NCBI GenBank assembly: GCA_023133185.1
Contig: JAGLWX010000012.1
Location: forward strand, 1-14,629
Length of the DNA: 14,629 nt
Direction of reading: 5' to 3'
From: Fidelibacterota bacterium
GTDB taxonomy: Bacteria; Fidelibacterota; UBA2242
In this document: positions 1-6,467 of the stretch, in pieces
Position numbering within the stretch: the stretch's first letter is position 1
How the letters are laid out: each line of letters begins with the position of its first letter
The notes under the pieces: model-generated
Databases searched by the model: none
What the model was told of the DNA's origin: nothing
Seen by the model: only the letters and a program-made list of their open reading frames with translations
Position numbers and translations under genes: made by a program

Positions 1-1036
1 GAATATCGACGGCGCCGGCATAATAGGCTTTATACATCAAATCTTTTTTATTGGGATGTTTACCGACAATAGCGCCAAAGGTATGGGAAATCCTGCCGGA
101 GTTACCACTTCGTGCTTTTGAGAATGTGTATGCTGCGAATACTTCGTAGAATTCTTGCGGGTCCGGTAAATCGACATCTACTCCGTCATTCAAAAATTCA
201 TTATATCCTGTATCATACCGCTGATTGACCTCATCGATATTGATCTCACTACCGATTTTATGATAAGCACCATAAAAGATCGGAATTGAGTCATTAGATG
301 TTATCCATTCCCGGTTTGGATCGGTATATTTGTAATAACCTTTATCGAATTGATAGGTTTTTTCGATCCATTCAAATTTATCGGGATTGTTGCGAGTGTG
401 GTAATGACCGCCTATCGAAAAGACATGTTCCCGTTCCAGTGTTCCAAAGCGAAACAGTTGAAGTTTTGGGCGGATGTTAAAATTTCCCAGTATATATCCC
501 GACCATTTTGAGGTTACCTGGAACCGGTCAGTGAATCCAAATCCCCACGACAGACCGCTGATATACAGCACGCCTTTATCAAGCGTATAACCGGTGGGAT
601 CGTAAAAGACATCAATCTGGCGTTCCCTTCCCAGAGCGAATTTTTCCTTTATTTCAGATATTTTGTCGGATTTACCTTTCAATCCGTATTCGATTTTAGC
701 AATATCCGAATTTGCGATGTTCAGTACACCGTAGTCAGTCATCAAGTCGGTAGTCGTTCCGGTTTTTGTTAGTATTTTGCCTTTTAGTTTGTCACCGGAT
801 TTGAGCTCTATTGACACGATTTCTTCCAGAATATCGTCTTTATGAACGATGAGTACTCCGTATTTGGTTTGGATAGAAATTTCACCGGTCTGGGCGTCGG
901 TTATAATTATTTTTCCCGTTAATTTTTCCCCGCTTTTCAAATAGATGGTTTGGTCGTTGGAAGTGGCTGAATTCGCAAGGAGACCAAATGATGTTAAAAA
1001 TATGAGACAGATGAATGATAACTGTGGAATTTTCAT
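1..1036 (-). CDS. Outer-membrane beta-barrel protein with tandem N-terminal repeats (C-terminus off window)
   Basis: The minus-strand frame is open from ATG at 1036 to the left edge (345 codons seen, no stop), so the protein is 3'-truncated by the window. A hydrophobic stretch at residues 5-21 looks like a Sec signal peptide. Residues 31-73 and 77-117 are two copies of one beta-rich unit, each opening with L-K-S-G-(E/D)-K-L-x-G-K-I and carrying a Y-G-V-L motif; this resembles the small LSm-like beta domain found ahead of some outer-membrane barrels. After a polar linker (118-140) the rest alternates aromatic and polar residues as in a transmembrane beta barrel. A G-rich stretch (GGGGG) lies about 6 nt before the ATG. 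It follows the upstream barrel gene by 31 bp on the same strand and probably shares its mRNA. The family is not recognised with certainty; an envelope or transport role is inferred from context. Confidence 0.8.
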   Translation of the reverse strand, partial: MKIPQLSFICLIFLTSFGLLANSATSNDQTIYLKSGEKLTGKIIITDAQTGEISIQTKYGVLIVHKDDILEEIVSIELKSGDKLKGKILTKTGTTTDLMTDYGVLNIANSDIAKIEYGLKGKSDKISEIKEKFALGRERQIDVFYDPTGYTLDKGVLYISGLSWGFGFTDRFQVTSKWSGYILGNFNIRPKLQLFRFGTLEREHVFSIGGHYHTRNNPDKFEWIEKTYQFDKGYYKYTDPNREWITSNDSIPIFYGAYHKIGSEINIDEVNQRYDTGYNEFLNDGVDVDLPDPQEFYEVFAAYTFSKARSGNSGRISHTFGAIVGKHPNKKDLMYKAYYAGAVDI

Positions 1037-1067
1037 ATTTGCCCCCGCTGTGTTAAAGTTGAATATA

Positions 1068-2813
1068 TTAATTAATGAAGGTCCAATCAACACCAAAAAT
1101 CTTCAGGCGGTTTCTGGTAGGCATTCCGGGGAATGATGAGAAGATCCGCCCTTCCGCATTGTAAATCGTATAAAAGATGTGAAAATCTGAAATATAAGCA
1201 CCGATGGTTGCGCTGGCGGTCAGTCGTTCATTGGTGTAGTACGATTGATTGCTGGTGGCATTTGTGCGCAGCTGCTCGAACCAGATGACTGAATTTGGAC
1301 TTGTCTGGTAGAAAATATCACCGGTAAGGTAGAGATGCAGGTTCCGATGAAACAGGAAAATTTCCTGGTATAAACGTGACCAGCCCTGAACGGAAACCGG
1401 AGATCCGTCTTCCGTCGAAGGCGACAAGATCGCTCGCCCTTTAATGTGCATTTTCCAGGGGAATTGGAGTCTGAGTTCTTCTGTAAGATAGGCTGAATTG
1501 ATAGTCTTTTTGTTGAATGTAAAACTCGTATCGGTGATTGCATTTTTGTGTGGGATAATTAAGTGGGCATAAGTATGGTTTATCTGAGAATTCAAATAAC
1601 TTGCTCCATGATCGTATCGCAGATTCAGCGACTGCTGGAATGATGAGAAACCGTCGTTCTCAGGTTTATTCGAAGAAAGACCTCCAATATCTGTATAAAA
1701 ACTCAACGGGTACGCCGTATAATCGAGTTTGGACAGGATTCCGATATTAAACCGATCTGACAGCGGCAGTGTGCCTGAAATTCCTGCGGTTGGATTAAGA
1801 TTCACCGAGCCGATTGTTATTGAATAATTCATGCGGTTTCGTTGTCTTGTATAGTCGATGTGCTGTTTGAAAAGAATTCGGTTTTTATGAGCGCCATGTC
1901 TCAGATAAATATTTTCAGCAATTGGCGTCGCCGAAAGTGTCAGTTTACTCGAAGATCGATGAATCTCCTTTTTAAAGACGCCGGAAAGTTGATAGCCTTC
2001 AGCCGTAAATTTATACAACGACGAATCGTGTGAAACATGATATAGATAATTGGTCATCTGTACGCCTGCCTTAACCAATCCCGATGAATCTGATCGTGTA
2101 CCGGTTACATAGAAATTTGTACGATATTCTTTCAACCTGCCGGCATGTGTCCAGTTCAGGTATGTTTCGTTATTTGTTGTTCCGAGAATCGTTTTGTTGC
2201 TCAATCCGGGCGTGAATTTTTGATAACTGGTTCCAAGATCGATCAGCCATGTATCGGTATACTTTCTTACGTCAAGGAAATAATTTTGGGTTATACTTTC
2301 TCTAAGTTTAAAGATGTCCGGCCCAAATAACCCGTAGCCGCCGTCGTAAGCGAGATTTTCTCCCGTGAATCGCCAGGATATATTTTCAGAGATATTGCCG
2401 GACACCATGAGACCGAAATTGAGAAATCCGTAATCTCCGCGATAGTAGTCAAACCGGGATAGATTCATTCCGGAATCGGCAAAAACCGGCGTCAATGAAA
2501 TACTATTTAATGATGAAGAGATATTAACTTTCTGCAGACGGTTGTTCATCCATGAAAAGGGGATCATTCCATAGAGCGGATCGCCGAGCGGGAATCCGTT
2601 GTATGTTATTGAAATTCCATATCCGGGTAATCCGTAATTGGATAAGTTTCCCTGCAAACCCCACTCTTCAACGGGTGAAATTATAAGGCTGCTCTCGTCT
2701 TGTAATTGTTCAACAATGTTGATATACCGATACGAATTTGAGTCGGGTTCATCGGCGAATGATATACAGACGCCAATAAATAATGATAGTATAATGAAAA
2801 TTCGATGCAACAT
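1068..2813 (-). CDS. TonB-dependent-receptor-like outer-membrane protein (plug plus barrel)
   Basis: About 581 residues. The N-terminus is a clear signal peptide (hydrophobic core in the first ~20 residues, likely cut before Asp-Glu-Pro). Residues ~25-100 look like a short TonB plug: they include I-T-Y-N-G-F-P-L-G-D-P and a following R-L-Q-K-V-N-I segment, the usual 'name the ligand loop, then fix the barrel' pattern of plug domains. The rest is a series of amphipathic beta strands ending in an aromatic-rich C-terminus (W-T-F-I-N). It is shorter than most TonB receptors, and no clear TonB box is visible. Start: ATG at 2813, two bases after the stop of the upstream ECF gene; a TTG at 2819 overlapping that stop is the alternative. 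The tight coupling to an ECF S component suggests passage of a vitamin or cofactor across the outer membrane. The substrate is unknown, and a porin-like barrel without TonB energisation is possible. Confidence 0.78.
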   Translation of the reverse strand: MLHRIFIILSLFIGVCISFADEPDSNSYRYINIVEQLQDESSLIISPVEEWGLQGNLSNYGLPGYGISITYNGFPLGDPLYGMIPFSWMNNRLQKVNISSSLNSISLTPVFADSGMNLSRFDYYRGDYGFLNFGLMVSGNISENISWRFTGENLAYDGGYGLFGPDIFKLRESITQNYFLDVRKYTDTWLIDLGTSYQKFTPGLSNKTILGTTNNETYLNWTHAGRLKEYRTNFYVTGTRSDSSGLVKAGVQMTNYLYHVSHDSSLYKFTAEGYQLSGVFKKEIHRSSSKLTLSATPIAENIYLRHGAHKNRILFKQHIDYTRQRNRMNYSITIGSVNLNPTAGISGTLPLSDRFNIGILSKLDYTAYPLSFYTDIGGLSSNKPENDGFSSFQQSLNLRYDHGASYLNSQINHTYAHLIIPHKNAITDTSFTFNKKTINSAYLTEELRLQFPWKMHIKGRAILSPSTEDGSPVSVQGWSRLYQEIFLFHRNLHLYLTGDIFYQTSPNSVIWFEQLRTNATSNQSYYTNERLTASATIGAYISDFHIFYTIYNAEGRIFSSFPGMPTRNRLKIFGVDWTFIN

Positions 2814-2815
2814 GA

Positions 2816-3400
2816 TCAATCTTGATTGTTTAATGTAACAGGCTTGAATTCCTGGAAAAATGGTATGGCGCGGTAAACTTGTTGGGCGGCAACGGGAACG
2901 AGCAGGATAAATCCAAGAGTATTACCGACAAGATGAACGATACTGAACGCCAGTCCGGCAATGATTGTCGCAATGACTACCTCCATTGTGAATCCTGCCG
3001 AAAGTGGAAACGCCGAGGATACGAGTATATCATAGAACAGGGTCAAAACAAACCCGATGACACCTATAATAAGTACATTCAGAAAGGATAGCTTCCAGTT
3101 CAAAATATACCGGCGCAGCAATCCGCCGCAAAGGCTGACTAACGCCATTGCAATTAGCTGGGCAATTAGCATGGGAGGGAAGAGCAGGCCCGATCCCATC
3201 GGATTCAGCGCTGAAAATAAAAATTCACCGGTTATGCCGATGATCATGCCCCGTTTAATACCCATTAATACTCCTGATAAAAAAATCATGGCGGTAATCA
3301 GTTCAACGTTGGGAACGAATGCAAGGGCATATCCGACGCCCAGAATGAGGGCGATGAATATTCCGCTAAAAGCAATTTGGCGAGTCTTTTGATGTATCAT
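2816..3400 (-). CDS. ECF transporter S component (substrate-binding membrane subunit)
   Basis: A 194-residue, very hydrophobic protein with about six membrane segments (roughly 8-28, 33-48, 50-64, 72-93, 105-127, 141-170). The P-N-V-E-L-I-T motif at 30-36 after TM1, the I-K-R-G turn near 48-51 and N-P-M-G-S-G at 66-71 are typical of S components of energy-coupling-factor transporters. These bind a vitamin or similar micronutrient and dock on a shared ATPase/T-subunit module; no A, A' or T subunit gene lies in this window, as expected for group II ECF systems. Its TGA stop (2818-2816) is immediately followed by the outer-membrane receptor gene. No TPP, cobalamin or other riboswitch was recognised upstream, so the ligand cannot be named. 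The start is ATG 3400; the Shine-Dalgarno is weak. Confidence 0.82.
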   Translation of the reverse strand: MIHQKTRQIAFSGIFIALILGVGYALAFVPNVELITAMIFLSGVLMGIKRGMIIGITGEFLFSALNPMGSGLLFPPMLIAQLIAMALVSLCGGLLRRYILNWKLSFLNVLIIGVIGFVLTLFYDILVSSAFPLSAGFTMEVVIATIIAGLAFSIVHLVGNTLGFILLVPVAAQQVYRAIPFFQEFKPVTLNNQD

Positions 3401-3593
3401 ATAACAGGTTCCGGCTTTAAAATATTTCCAGCGCTATTTTACTAAATTTAGATGAAATAACGAATAAAAGGTTTGATCCCGATAATTCACAAATATGTTT
3501 TGTATTCAGTATAACTACTTGATAATAATTAAAATAGTTAATTTGTTAAAAATAAATTTAATTTTGTTTGAGAATTATTACACTTCGTCGGGA

Positions 3594-3634
3594 TTAATCT
3601 TCCAATTCATCTATCTATGAATTATTCAGATTAA
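3594..3634. other. Two-tier hairpin upstream of the ECF operon
   Basis: The outer arms TTAATCT (3594-3600) and AGATTAA (3628-3634) are exactly complementary. The inner arms AATTCAT (3604-3610) and ATGAATT (3617-3623) are also exact, with a 6-nt loop CTATCT. A small internal loop (TCC against ATTC) separates the two tiers. It is almost all A-T, so stability is low. It could be a regulatory site, a processing structure or chance in AT-rich DNA. Confidence 0.4.
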
Positions 3635-3707
3635 GTATTGAGTATTGTCTGAAGTTGCCCCGAAATTTTAGCGCTGTACCTAATATTATGTCGAGATGAT
3701 ATAAAAG

Positions 3708-3841
3708 CCACGACAAAGGTATAGGGATACAAGGGTTATAAGATTTTATCCGGTTTATGATATATTAGAAATCTCATCAATATCTCCCATATTTCCCTTA
3801 TTTCCATATTCCCACTATTTTCCTTATTCCCTTTGTTGCGG
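3708..3841. repeat. G-run repeat tract bounded by imperfect inverted arms
   Basis: Read on the minus strand, 3831-3786 carries six runs of two or three G separated by A/T-rich spacers at roughly 7-11 base steps (GGGAATA and GGAAATA variants). The tract abuts an arm CCGCAACAAAGG (minus strand, 3841-3830) that matches CCACGACAAAGG on the plus strand at 3708-3719 at 10 of 12 positions, so the ~134-bp block has imperfect inverted ends. A non-autonomous mobile element or dispersed intergenic repeat is one reading; a degenerate low-complexity tract downstream of the nuclease gene is the other. Confidence 0.4.
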
Positions 3842-3862
3842 TGCACAGTCGCAGAAGACGAA

Positions 3863-4819
3863 TTACTCCTCACCTTTATAAAGTGGTCGGTGAAAGTAAT
3901 TCTTTTTTGACGTCCAATCGCCTTCGGTTTTATCCGATTCGATTTCCCGTTTCATCTGGTTGATCCGCGTGTCGATTTCGTCTATATAATAAACCACCAA
4001 CGCTTCGAGAAACATCGGCTCTTTCGGCGATTGCCACTCCAGTTTTCCCTGGTGCGAGAGGATCATATGTTCCATTTTCAGTTTGAGGAGTTCCGGGAAA
4101 TCATCGATTTTTGATATAGCCTTTAATAAAATATCTCTGCCAAGCACGATATGACCGATAAAATTGCCGCTATCGGTATAAGTCGTTGCCAGACCGGGTT
4201 CCAGCTCGACCAGTTTTCCAATATCGTGCAGTAAAATCCCACTGATAACGAGATCGCGATCCAGTTCGGAATAATTCTTACAAATTCCATCGGCAATGTT
4301 AAGCATTGAGTGAGTATGTTCCAGCAGACCGCCTCGAACGGCATGATGTAAGATCATGGAAGCGGGGTGGGTTTTAATTGTTTCTTCGTGTTCGCCGTAA
4401 ATATCCAGGACAATACGCTTGATATTCTGGTTTTCTATCGATTGAATTGCGCTTTGAATTTCGTCCCACATCTTCTCAATATCTTTTTCAGTTGTGGGAA
4501 TCAGGTCGGCATAATTAAATCCGAAGTCTTTATCCTGATCCGGAATTACCCGGCGGATGGAATCGATCTTCAATTGCAGTTCATTATTATATGACGTGAC
4601 ATAAGCTTTAACAGCGACGGGATCGCCTTTTTCGAATTTGTTGGAAAACTCACCAACCTTATCCCATATCTTGGCATTGATTGATCCGGTTTTATCCATC
4701 AACGTCAGATCGAGATATTCTTTATCGGCTTTTGTCTTGCGCAGGTCTTTGGAAAACACGGCAAAGAACCCGGATACGGGCATATTTTCCTGAAAATCTT
4801 TGATAAATTTTCGTTCCAT
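3863..4819 (-). CDS. YhaM-family 3'-5' exoribonuclease (OB fold plus HD domain)
   Basis: 318 residues, the usual length of the YhaM family (~310-320). Residues ~10-92 form an OB-type nucleic-acid-binding domain, with the L-D-L-T-L-M-D-K-T-G-S-I core and a G-D-P-V-A-V strand. Residues ~150-290 are an HD phosphohydrolase domain: H158-H159, E-H-T with His168, the signature L-L-H-D-I-G-K with H198/D199, I-G-H at 221-223, S-H-Q-G with His256, and Y-I-D-E-I-D with D280/D283. These are the expected metal ligands, and none appears missing. Family members degrade single-stranded RNA (and some DNA) from the 3' end in the cytoplasm. The start is ATG 4819, with GAGAG about 5 nt upstream. It appears monocistronic, with AT-rich spacers of 300 bp or more on both sides. 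Confidence 0.88.
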   Translation of the reverse strand: MERKFIKDFQENMPVSGFFAVFSKDLRKTKADKEYLDLTLMDKTGSINAKIWDKVGEFSNKFEKGDPVAVKAYVTSYNNELQLKIDSIRRVIPDQDKDFGFNYADLIPTTEKDIEKMWDEIQSAIQSIENQNIKRIVLDIYGEHEETIKTHPASMILHHAVRGGLLEHTHSMLNIADGICKNYSELDRDLVISGILLHDIGKLVELEPGLATTYTDSGNFIGHIVLGRDILLKAISKIDDFPELLKLKMEHMILSHQGKLEWQSPKEPMFLEALVVYYIDEIDTRINQMKREIESDKTEGDWTSKKNYFHRPLYKGEE

Positions 4820-5063
4820 TTTTCTCTCAATGTTTAACGCTCTAATAATAGGGAAAATATGTAAAATAATCTATAAATTTATACAAGTTATTTTGCTGTT
4901 TGTAAAACAGACGGGTTTGTGTTTATAAAATATTTGCTATAATTGAGTAAATGTTTTATTATTAAAGAGATGACAGAATATATCATGGAAATGACAAAAA
5001 ACTATAAAAGTATATCCAATTTCTATATTTAGGTCGTGTAATAAATTTAATGAGAATTTTTAC

Positions 5064-5092
5064 TTGAATGTGATTCCATAACATCATAATAT
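5064..5092 (+). promoter_or_regulatory. Sigma-70-like promoter of the first toxin-antitoxin pair
   Basis: TTGAAT (5064-5069) and TAATAT (5087-5092) are separated by exactly 17 bp, close to the -35/-10 consensus. The -10 box lies inside the 20-bp palindrome at 5081-5100, so a repressor bound there would block RNA polymerase. The predicted start would be near 5099, about 20 nt before the antitoxin ATG. The rest of the 300-bp gap 4820-5063 is AT-rich, with no gene seen. Confidence 0.6.
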
Positions 5093-5100
5093 TATGATGT
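5081..5100. promoter_or_regulatory. Perfect 20-bp palindromic operator
   Basis: ACATCATAAT at 5081-5090 is followed directly by its exact reverse complement ATTATGATGT at 5091-5100. It sits 19 bp before the antitoxin start and covers the predicted -10 box. Ribbon-helix-helix antitoxins usually bind such short dyads as paired dimers and repress their own operon, so this is the likely autoregulatory operator. Confidence 0.7.
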
Positions 5101-5119
5101 GAAAAATAAGGAGTGAAAA

Positions 5120-5329
5120 ATGACAACAACTACATTAAGGATACAGGAAAACAAATTAAAATTTTTAAAAATCATCGCAACAATTAATAACAAATCCGTG
5201 AATAGAATTGTCAATGAATTAATCACAGAATATCTGGAAGATTTTGAGGATAGCAGAGATGCTCAAAAAGCGCTGAAAGAGGCGGGCGGATTTAGTTTAG
5301 AAGAGCTCAAATCAGAATGGGATCTATAA
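5120..5329 (+). CDS. Ribbon-helix-helix antitoxin (RelB/DUF6290-like)
   Basis: 69 residues. T-T-T-L-R-I at residues 3-7 is a short beta strand, followed by two helices (~10-20 and ~26-42) containing S-V-N-R-I-V-N-E-L-I; this is the ribbon-helix-helix DNA-binding fold. The acidic C-terminal tail (G-G-F-S-L-E-E-L-K-S-E) is typical of the toxin-wrapping segment in RelB-like antitoxins. A strong ribosome site, AAGGAG, lies at 5108-5113, 6 nt before the ATG. The toxin gene starts 6 nt after its stop, so the pair is co-transcribed. The complex would probably bind the palindrome just upstream. The gene is visibly AT-richer than the metabolic genes around it, consistent with mobility. Confidence 0.82.
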   Translation: MTTTTLRIQENKLKFLKIIATINNKSVNRIVNELITEYLEDFEDSRDAQKALKEAGGFSLEELKSEWDL

Positions 5330-5335
5330 TATTAC

Positions 5336-5599
5336 GTGTATAAAGTAATCATTAAGCCTTCTGTTGTTAAAGCTGGTAAGAAACTACCAGAAGGAGATCG
5401 TGAGAAACTTTTCGAGGCAATCTCTAATATAGTTAAAAAACCACGTCCTTATAATTGCAAAAAGTTAAGAAGATTTGAAAGGCTATATAGAATTAGAGTT
5501 GGTATTTATCGGATAATCTATGAAATACAGGATGATGAACTGATTATATTAGTCTTGAAAGTGAGTCATCGAAAAGACGTATATCGTACATCAAAATAA
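5336..5599 (+). CDS. RelE/ParE-family toxin
   Basis: 87 residues, the standard size. The L-Y-R-I-R-V-G-I-Y-R-I-I-Y-E-I core (50-64) and the C-terminal S-H-R-K-D-V-Y-R (77-84) are the hallmark of this superfamily. Arg52/54/59, Arg79 and Tyr83 are positioned like the RNA-cleaving residues of RelE, so an mRNA interferase is more likely than a gyrase poison, though sequence alone does not settle this. The start is GTG at 5336, 6 nt after the antitoxin stop, with no Shine-Dalgarno of its own; translational coupling would keep toxin below antitoxin. The reading frame is intact. Confidence 0.85.
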   Translation: MYKVIIKPSVVKAGKKLPEGDREKLFEAISNIVKKPRPYNCKKLRRFERLYRIRVGIYRIIYEIQDDELIILVLKVSHRKDVYRTSK

Positions 5600-5630
5600 T
5601 TTTAAGCCCAGACTACACCGGTCTGTTTAA

Positions 5631-5659
5631 CCTTGCGAATGATCTAAACCTTCGCAAGG
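5631..5659. terminator. Hairpin downstream of the first toxin
   Basis: CCTTGCGAA (5631-5639) pairs exactly with TTCGCAAGG (5651-5659) across an 11-nt loop, 31 nt after the toxin stop. It is a strong 9-bp stem but has no following U-tract, so it is a doubtful intrinsic terminator; it could also protect the mRNA 3' end. The remaining spacer 5660-5891 holds a direct repeat and a short palindrome but no gene. Confidence 0.4.
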
Positions 5660-5733
5660 CTACGAATTATATGCTCGTTTCCATCCTGAGTAATCTCACG
5701 AAATAACTGAACAAGATATTACAATAGGAACTA

Positions 5734-5764
5734 AAACTAATTTGGCTTCGCTAAAATTAGTTTG
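5734..5764. repeat. Direct repeat copy 1 (25 bp, 5740-5764) within a hairpin
   Basis: The 25 bases 5740-5764 (core TTTGGCTTCGCTAAAATT) match 6434-6458 at 24 of 25 positions. This copy also forms a hairpin: AAACTAATTT (5734-5743) pairs exactly with AAATTAGTTT (5754-5763), and the loop can extend the stem by a G-G-C/G-C-T pairing with one bulged A. The copies bracket the second toxin-antitoxin pair. Confidence 0.65.
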
Positions 5765-5830
5765 ATCAAATTGCTCAACATGGGCATTTGTTGTTGTGTG
5801 ACGTTTTTTTCAAAGTAATTGTTTTAAAGA

Positions 5831-5844
5831 TTAAAATATTTTAA
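5831..5844. promoter_or_regulatory. 14-bp AT palindrome upstream of the second antitoxin
   Basis: TTAAAATATTTTAA is a perfect palindrome 47 bp before the antitoxin ATG. An overlapping TTGTTT (from 5819) followed 17 bp later by TAACTT is a weak promoter candidate. It could be the operator for the AbrB-type antitoxin, but an A/T-only dyad in AT-rich DNA is weak evidence. Confidence 0.3.
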
Positions 5845-5891
5845 CTTTCAGAAAATTTGAAATTCTTAAATCTTAAATATGGGAGAAAAAG

Positions 5892-6164
5892 ATGACACTA
5901 ACGAGGGTCAAAAAGAATTTCCAGATTACCCTACCGAACCAAATTCGGAAGAAATACAAAATTTCTGTAGGGGATTACATAACGATTGATGAGGAAGGAA
6001 GAAAAATAGTAATAAAACCTGTTAAAATTATAGATTCAGATCAGGAATACTTTTACTCAAGAGAATGGCAGGAAAAGGAGGCTGGGGCAGATAGAGATTT
6101 AGATGAAGGACGTTATAAAGATTTTGATAATGTTGAGGATTTAATCAAAGATATCAACTCCTAA
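5892..6164 (+). CDS. AbrB/MazE/SpoVT-type antitoxin
   Basis: 90 residues. Residues ~4-45 (V-K-K-N-F-Q-I-T-L-P, I-R-K-K-Y-K-I-S-V-G-D, I-V-I-K-P) form the swapped-hairpin AbrB DNA-binding domain. The C-terminal half, with E-W-Q-E-K-E-A-G-A-D and F-D-N-V-E-D-L-I-K-D-I, is the acidic toxin-binding arm common in AbrB antitoxins paired with RelE-like toxins. GGGAG at 5881-5885 lies 6 nt before the ATG. The partner toxin begins 12 nt after its stop. It is expected to neutralise the toxin and repress its own promoter. Confidence 0.85.
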   Translation: MTLTRVKKNFQITLPNQIRKKYKISVGDYITIDEEGRKIVIKPVKIIDSDQEYFYSREWQEKEAGADRDLDEGRYKDFDNVEDLIKDINS

Positions 6165-6176
6165 ATATCCCCCTCT

Positions 6177-6434
6177 ATGTTTATAAGGCGATTAGACAGT
6201 TTCAAAGATGATTTTCAGAAATTACCCGAAGAAATTAAAAGACGGGTGGAAAAACAGTTAAGATTATTGGTGCAAAATCATCACCATCCTTCTTTACGAA
6301 TCAAGAAGATGTCCGATCCTCGCAACATCTGGGAAGGAAGAATAACCAAAGGTTATCGTTTTACCTTTCAAATTGAAAATGATACTTATATTCTCAGAAG
6401 AATCGGTACTCACGATATTTTAAGAAAGCCCTGA
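6177..6434 (+). CDS. RelE-like toxin paired with the AbrB antitoxin
   Basis: 85 residues. S-F-K-D-D-F-Q-K-L-P near the N-terminus, P-S-L-R-I-K-K-M at 38-45, I-W-E-G-R-I-T-K-G-Y-R-F-T-F at 51-64 and the C-terminal L-R-R-I-G-T-H-D-I-L at 73-82 are the recurring motifs of small RelE-like mRNA interferases found next to AbrB antitoxins. Arg55, Arg61 and His79 are candidate active-site residues. It is only distantly similar to the toxin at 5336, so the two pairs are not a recent tandem duplication. No strong Shine-Dalgarno precedes the ATG, which again suggests coupling. Its TGA stop overlaps the first base of the second direct repeat. Confidence 0.85.
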   Translation: MFIRRLDSFKDDFQKLPEEIKRRVEKQLRLLVQNHHHPSLRIKKMSDPRNIWEGRITKGYRFTFQIENDTYILRRIGTHDILRKP

Positions 6435-6458
6435 TTTGGCTTCGCTAAAATTGGTTTG
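6434..6458. repeat. Direct repeat copy 2 (25 bp)
   Basis: Differs from 5740-5764 by one base (G for A at position 20 of the unit). It starts on the last base of the toxin stop and lies in the 33-bp gap between the convergent toxin and saccharopine dehydrogenase genes. It can fold through ATTTGGC against GCTAAAAT with a bulge, so it may also serve as a shared 3' end for both genes. Confidence 0.65.
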
Positions 6459-6467
6459 TTTAAAACT

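Larger units (their letters stand above)
3401..3862. other. Intergenic region, 462 bp, no gene seen
   Basis: Very AT-rich spacer between two minus-strand genes, the nuclease upstream and the ECF S component downstream. No credible coding frame, tRNA or known riboswitch core was found on either strand. It holds a hairpin (3594-3634) and a G-run repeat tract within imperfect inverted arms (3708-3841), listed separately. The promoter of the ECF operon must lie in the lower-coordinate half if the operon is transcribed on its own; I could not place -10/-35 boxes with confidence. Confidence 0.7.

Noticed and set aside
1220..1543. Overlapping frames within the receptor gene and other long genes on both strands
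   Set aside because: They lie wholly inside well-supported genes, lack family motifs and have no ribosome sites, so they are shadows of the real frames.
3476..3594. ATCCCGA / TCGGGAT 7-bp inverted repeat spanning ~110 bp upstream of the ECF gene
   Set aside because: Short arms far apart are expected by chance, and the right arm overlaps the better-supported hairpin.
3401..3862. Possible TPP or cobalamin riboswitch ahead of the ECF S component
   Set aside because: None of the conserved cores I know for these riboswitches was found on the minus strand.
4970..5032. A 20-codon frame starting ATG-ACA upstream of the first antitoxin
   Set aside because: AAAGAG abuts the ATG with no proper spacing, and the peptide has no recognisable features; it looks like chance in AT-rich DNA.
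5609..5625. CAGAC/GTCTG 5-bp hairpin after the first toxin
   Set aside because: Too short to stand apart from chance; the 9-bp hairpin just downstream is the better 3'-end candidate.
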